Assembly: GCF_023278565.1 (NCBI RefSeq)
Contig: NC_064677.1
Coordinates: forward strand, 2,790,001 to 2,854,000
Source of the DNA: Colletotrichum lupini
Taxonomy: Eukaryota > Ascomycota > Sordariomycetes > Glomerellales > Glomerellaceae
Reading direction: 5' to 3'
Length of the DNA stretch: 64,000 bases
The stretch's first letter is position 1; each line of letters opens with the position of its first letter. The notes under the pieces are model-generated. The model made no database searches. It saw nothing but the letters and a program-made list of their open reading frames with translations, and was not told the DNA's origin. The position numbers and the translations under genes were made by a program. This document shows positions 59,838 through 64,000 of the stretch, one piece after another.

Positions 59838-62185
59838 TTACTTCCCCCTGCGGTCGCAGTATGCCGGAGGTTTAGCACCATCGGAGCCACCAGCCCAGCT
59901 GTAAACAGTCAAGGTTGTGGTATAAGCCATAGCGACGAAGCCAAAGATGCAGAGTATGATATCAGAAATCTTCCAGAGCCTGTTTCTCGCAACGGCCTTG
60001 TAGTGAAGCAGGGGCTATTTGAGGGTTAGCAGTCAGATTCTATATTGACAAATTAGGTCATGTGCATGATTGCACTCACCGGGTAGATGTAGACAAGTGG
60101 AATGCAAGCAAAATTACCGACGAGGGCAACGAACTTGTCTAGATCATCCGCACCACCCCATGCGATGACAGCGCAAAGAATGACAAAGAAAAAGCGGTAG
60201 AGGTTCTTCTGCCACTTGATGTAGGGATTGTACTTTCCGCTCTTGGTGAACAACGCATTCTCGGTAATCTTGATAGCGGGGAAAAGCTGCAGAGGAATTG
60301 ACAGCATAATGGCGATGGAGTAAAGGAACTGGACACTGTTGACAGCCTTGTTGTCTTGGGGCATGTTGAGGAGCACCACAGTCTCGGTCTTGGACCCGTA
60401 GGCGGCGTAGGAGATGGCACCCATGCCGATGAAGATGACCGAGATGATGATCATGACCGCCAACATGACACGAGGGAACTTGCTGGGGTTCTTCATCGAC
60501 TCCTGAATAGGGATGATGAGGCCAATTCCTTCAAACGTAAAGATTGCCGTGCCTATGAACAAGGTCCAGTCGTTGCGGTTGAACTGGATGATGTCCGCGA
60601 TACCATTGGTGGCCAAGGTGAGGATGTCGTAGTATAGCAGGTATGCAAGACCAAGTAGAATGAAGGCGTCTGCGATCAGAGCAGTAAAACTCAGCTTCTC
60701 GATGTCTCGCAGTAGGGAGAATGGCAGGAAGACAAGCACCTGCAAGAGGATCAACCACTTGACAGCGATGTTGGATTTGCAGTCCGATACCGCTAGAATA
60801 ACGGCCTGCAGATTTTCTGACGTAAAGACCATGTACGCCGCCACGAACCCGATCTGGCTTATAACAATAGACGATAGGATAGTCGCCCTCATCCACTTGC
60901 CATAAAGAATGCCGCCAAGATCACCAAAAGATCCGTCGACCTTGAGACGAGTCGTGACCAATAGAACGAAGCAGTAGTAGCTCAGCGCTGCAACCCCAAG
61001 CAAGACAGCGTTGCTGAAGACCATACCACCGTTCAGATAAGCGCGAGGCAAGAAGAGAACTCCCGTACCAACGAACGACTTGAGCAGAAGCAGCGCCGCA
61101 CTCATGGGACTGTTCTTTCCACTGCCGCCACGCTGCTTGCGTCTCCTTCTGTGGCGCGACGGTGTCAACAGCGCGCTGTCTTCCATAGGCTCTCTGTCGT
61201 CATCGCTTTCGTCGTCGCTTTCGTACATGTCCTCGCCTGAGGAGAAGTATTCGCCGGGTCGTAGGGCCTCGTCGTCTTCCTCCAACTCTTCACCTGCGAA
61301 GTGACCATATATCGAGAGGAACTCGAGGAAGCTGGACGTCAGCAGCCGAGGCTGGGGAGCTTCGCTAGCCTCGCCGCGCTCACCACCATCTCTGGCCGTG
61401 GAGGGGCTTCTTGCCGCTCTACGGAGGTAGTTGCGACGGAAACCTCCGGGAACTTTGATTGTATTGATATCAAGAATATCAGTCTCGGGATCCGGACGCG
61501 AAACGCTGAAACTCTTGCTGCGCTGCATCTTGCTACGGGCTTCTGCCTCTTCGGTCCACTTGTAAATGCCTCGAGTCACGTCTCCGCCTTGTAGCTGCAA
61601 ACTCGAAAACTCGTCCTCGTTCAGTCCGGTGTCGGCGTCGGCGTTCACGGCCTGCTTGCCCTTCACACCATCACGCATGCTAGACTCTTCAGAAGCAGCG
61701 TCGGTGGGCTGGACCAAATGCCTCTTGACAATCTCGGGGTCTTCGTAGGCACCAGCACCGGCGTTTCGCGAACGAGAGTCGAAAGATCCATAGTTGGTCA
61801 TGGGCGTGCTCGAAAGCTGAGCGCCGGCGGCAGCAGGGGAAAGAGGTCGTGCCGGAGGGGTGGCAGAGCGCACCGGTGGTGTGCCATGCCTCGGTGGAGA
61901 TGTCCCCAGCGAGTTGGACAAGGCGGCGGCGAGAGCCGAGACACCGGGACCTTGAACGCTTGAAGGAGCAGCTCCGGCAAGAGGAGCGAGACTTGCCGTC
62001 TCGCTGGCATCGCCTAGCCTACTTGAGCTCCCGACGAAGCGGCCGGTCTGGGGAGTGCCATATTGCTGCGAGGGTACGGGCGATGCCAGGCGAGCGGTGG
62101 CGTCTGCTCGAGGTAGAGAGCCGAATTGTCGGGACGGGGAGTCGGCCCTGGGAATGCTGAGGGGATCTCTCGAAGGAGATGCCAT
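59838..62185 (-). CDS. AVT3: AVT3-type vacuolar amino-acid transporter
   Basis: Amino acid/auxin permease family (Aa_trans); yeast Avt3 and Avt4 export neutral amino acids from the vacuole. Exons 60080-62185 and 59838-60014 (65-nt intron, GTGAGT to AATAG) give 760 residues. The first 360 residues are a cytosolic Ser/Pro-rich tail ending in a strongly acidic stretch (SDDESDDDREPMED) and a basic cluster (RHRRRRKQRGG). The transporter core starts with the family signature LLLLKSFVGTGVLFLPRAY, continues with about ten membrane segments and ends after FGFVAMAYTTTLTVYSW, which is supplied by exon 2. I chose the Met at 62185 (MASPSRDPLSIPRADSP) over the upstream in-frame Met at 62287, whose extension looks like untranslated leader. 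Assignment to AVT3 versus AVT4 is by overall resemblance. Confidence 0.88.
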
Positions 62186-64000
62186 GATGGTGCCTAATGA
62201 AACCGGTCGCGGACTATCGGATGCCGGTATTCGGTATATCGAGGAGCCTCCAACCACAGCGTTGCAGATTCCGAACTGGATCAACAACAGACAACAAAGT
62301 TAGCGAGGTGTCATGGGCGGGAGAAGATGAGATGGGACGGAACCGGGAAGAGAAGGAGAGCTAGATGATGGAGAAGACGTAGGTTCGATTCAAGTACGGG
62401 GAGAGTTTACCTGGACTCAGTTGTAAGACAGCTGACGAGATCAATTGCAGCGCACGGCTTGGGGGGATGTGCGTTCGAAGCTGTTGCTACTGGGAACCCG
62501 TGATAAGGACGCCGCTTCCAAGCGGGTCGGGTGACCTAATCTGGCAGGTCTGGAGAGTCTGTGGCTCACACAGATAGCGTCGGGTAGGTAGCGCTACCTG
62601 GCGGCAGCCTGCCCTGCCCTGTAGGCTCATACGCTGTAGCAGGCCCTGGGTGGTGTCGGGAGCTGTGGCTGCGCTGCCGAAACCCGTCGGGCTATGACAA
62701 CCGACAGCCTAAGGTAGCACCCAGGAGCTCTCTCGGGTTCCTCGCTCCACCCTCCGGGCATGCTGACCATGCTTGGTACTGAACCTGCAAGGCAATGTTG
62801 TGCCTGTGTTAGCCGCTCTACGCTGCCCCAGCCTCCAGGTGAGGTCTTGTCTCAGTCTCTCAGACATGGGTTGCGAGGTCTCCTAGGTTTTCAGTGCTTG
62901 GTAACGGTACTCTTGAATAATCACGTCGCCGTGCTACTCCACGTCACAGCTGGTAAGCTCCAGCAACCAACGATGAGATGCGAATGCATCATCTACTTAT
63001 CTACATGGCTGCAGCGCTGTCTCGAGTTCCCTAGGTACAACAACAATACATAGTCTACTTGGGTGATTCCGATCATTATTTCTCGTCTTATTCCATTCCC
63101 TCTGTTTCTGCTCTCATCTCTGACTTTTTCCTTATGTAATATCTTGAACACTTTGACCGGGAACCGCAGATTCGACTGTACCTACTACCTACGCCAGGAC
63201 CTCTGCTTCTGGCCATCGGACTGGCTGGTATTGACCGTCAATCGCATGTCTGATTCAGCACAGCAAAACAGCACAGCGAAAATCTCTGGGATATGTGTCT
63301 TTCTTTCCAATGACCGGCCATCCTCCGGTCACTTCGAGACTTGCTAAACGCCTCATAATGGATACGACCTACAGTTTTTACTAGAAATGAGCCGAGTATT
63401 TCGTCTTACTGCCAGCGCACACTACCAAAAAAACCAAGGTTCCCATCGGATCTTACCAGCTTAGGTAAGGCACAGCTCGACCGCTACAATAAGCGAACAG
63501 ATGTCATTGGCTGCATGCACATTCCGCCTCACTTGTTCCTCTTGCTCTGACGGTGGCACGGTGAAATGGGAGAGAGAGTGGGGGGCTAGCGCGCTCATTA
63601 ATCCTGGCGCGGGCTGCGTATGAACGTGTTTTGGACTCTGGAGCCCCGCGGCGGGTGCTTTTCGGCAGCTCTCCACCTCTCACCTCCCTTGGCCAGAATT
63701 GTCAGGTAGGTGAACAGCACCTCACCTCAAGACTCGAATGAGCCCGCGCATGTAGCGGTACCTGGTGTCTGTCTGGGTGTGGTGCATCGCTGATTTCGCA
63801 TCCCGTGCGCCTACACTCTTCACCCTCAGGTTCACTTCACCAACCCTTCACCTCCGGCATTGAAACCCCATCATCGAGTCATGAAGCAGAGACACTCGAC
63901 ACTCCCACACTGACACTCCCATGCTGCTGGCTGATAAGCGGCAAAGCCACACTGGTAACTAGGTACTCGTTCGAATTTCGCGGTACCAGCGGCCAATCCG
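62186..64000. other. Upstream region of AVT3 to window end
   Basis: About 1.8 kb without a recognisable gene. AVT3-proximal sequence should hold its promoter. AGGTAGG and CTCACCTC words recur near 62585 and 63700-63730. Confidence 0.55.

Overview
The window is nuclear DNA of a filamentous ascomycete (Pezizomycotina), most likely a Sordariomycete. This rests on single-copy eukaryotic genes carrying short 40-170 nt introns with GTANGT donors and CTAAC/CTGAC branch points, CT-rich leaders, and family features such as the KNR4 start MANTFGFGAAMRSLWHDL. There are no operons, phage or CRISPR arrays, and I saw no intact transposon. I could not run searches, so species and orthology are judged from recognised protein families only.

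Layout: 0.6-3.5 kb holds GET4 (+) and a small unrecognised gene (-). 3.5-10 kb holds CYK3 (-), a cytokinesis factor with SH3 and inactive transglutaminase-like domains. 10-20.3 kb holds a SID1-like kinase (+), RAI1 (-), the exocyst gene SEC8 (+) and YTM1 (-). 21-26.4 kb holds the cap-binding protein CBP80 (-), a possible tiny CxxC protein (-) and GSK3 (-). 26.4-28.2 kb is a long purine-rich stretch upstream of GSK3. 28.2-43.2 kb is a 15 kb gene desert with AGGTA/TACCT repeats, a locally AT-richer block and a tRNA-like sequence. 43.2-47.2 kb holds VPS68 (-) and KNR4/SMI1 (-). 47.2-54.9 kb is a second gene-poor stretch. 54.9-62.2 kb holds a DEDDy 3'-5' exonuclease (-), LSM5 (+), RPB11 (-) and an AVT3-type vacuolar amino-acid transporter (-). 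The end is intergenic.

The gene set is conserved housekeeping with three themes. The first is RNA metabolism: RAI1, CBP80, RPB11, LSM5, YTM1 and the exonuclease. The second is septation, polarity and cell wall: CYK3, SID1, SEC8, KNR4 and GSK3. The third is membrane traffic and vacuole: GET4, VPS68 and AVT3. CYK3 and SID1, both tied to septation in yeasts, are neighbours transcribed head to head.

I did not find a convincing undescribed system. The most checkable oddities are in gene structure: two GC-AG introns (RAI1 and RPB11), an 8-nt microexon in RAI1, an 11-nt first coding exon in KNR4, two in-frame competing acceptors in CBP80, and a candidate small multi-CxxC protein just behind GSK3.
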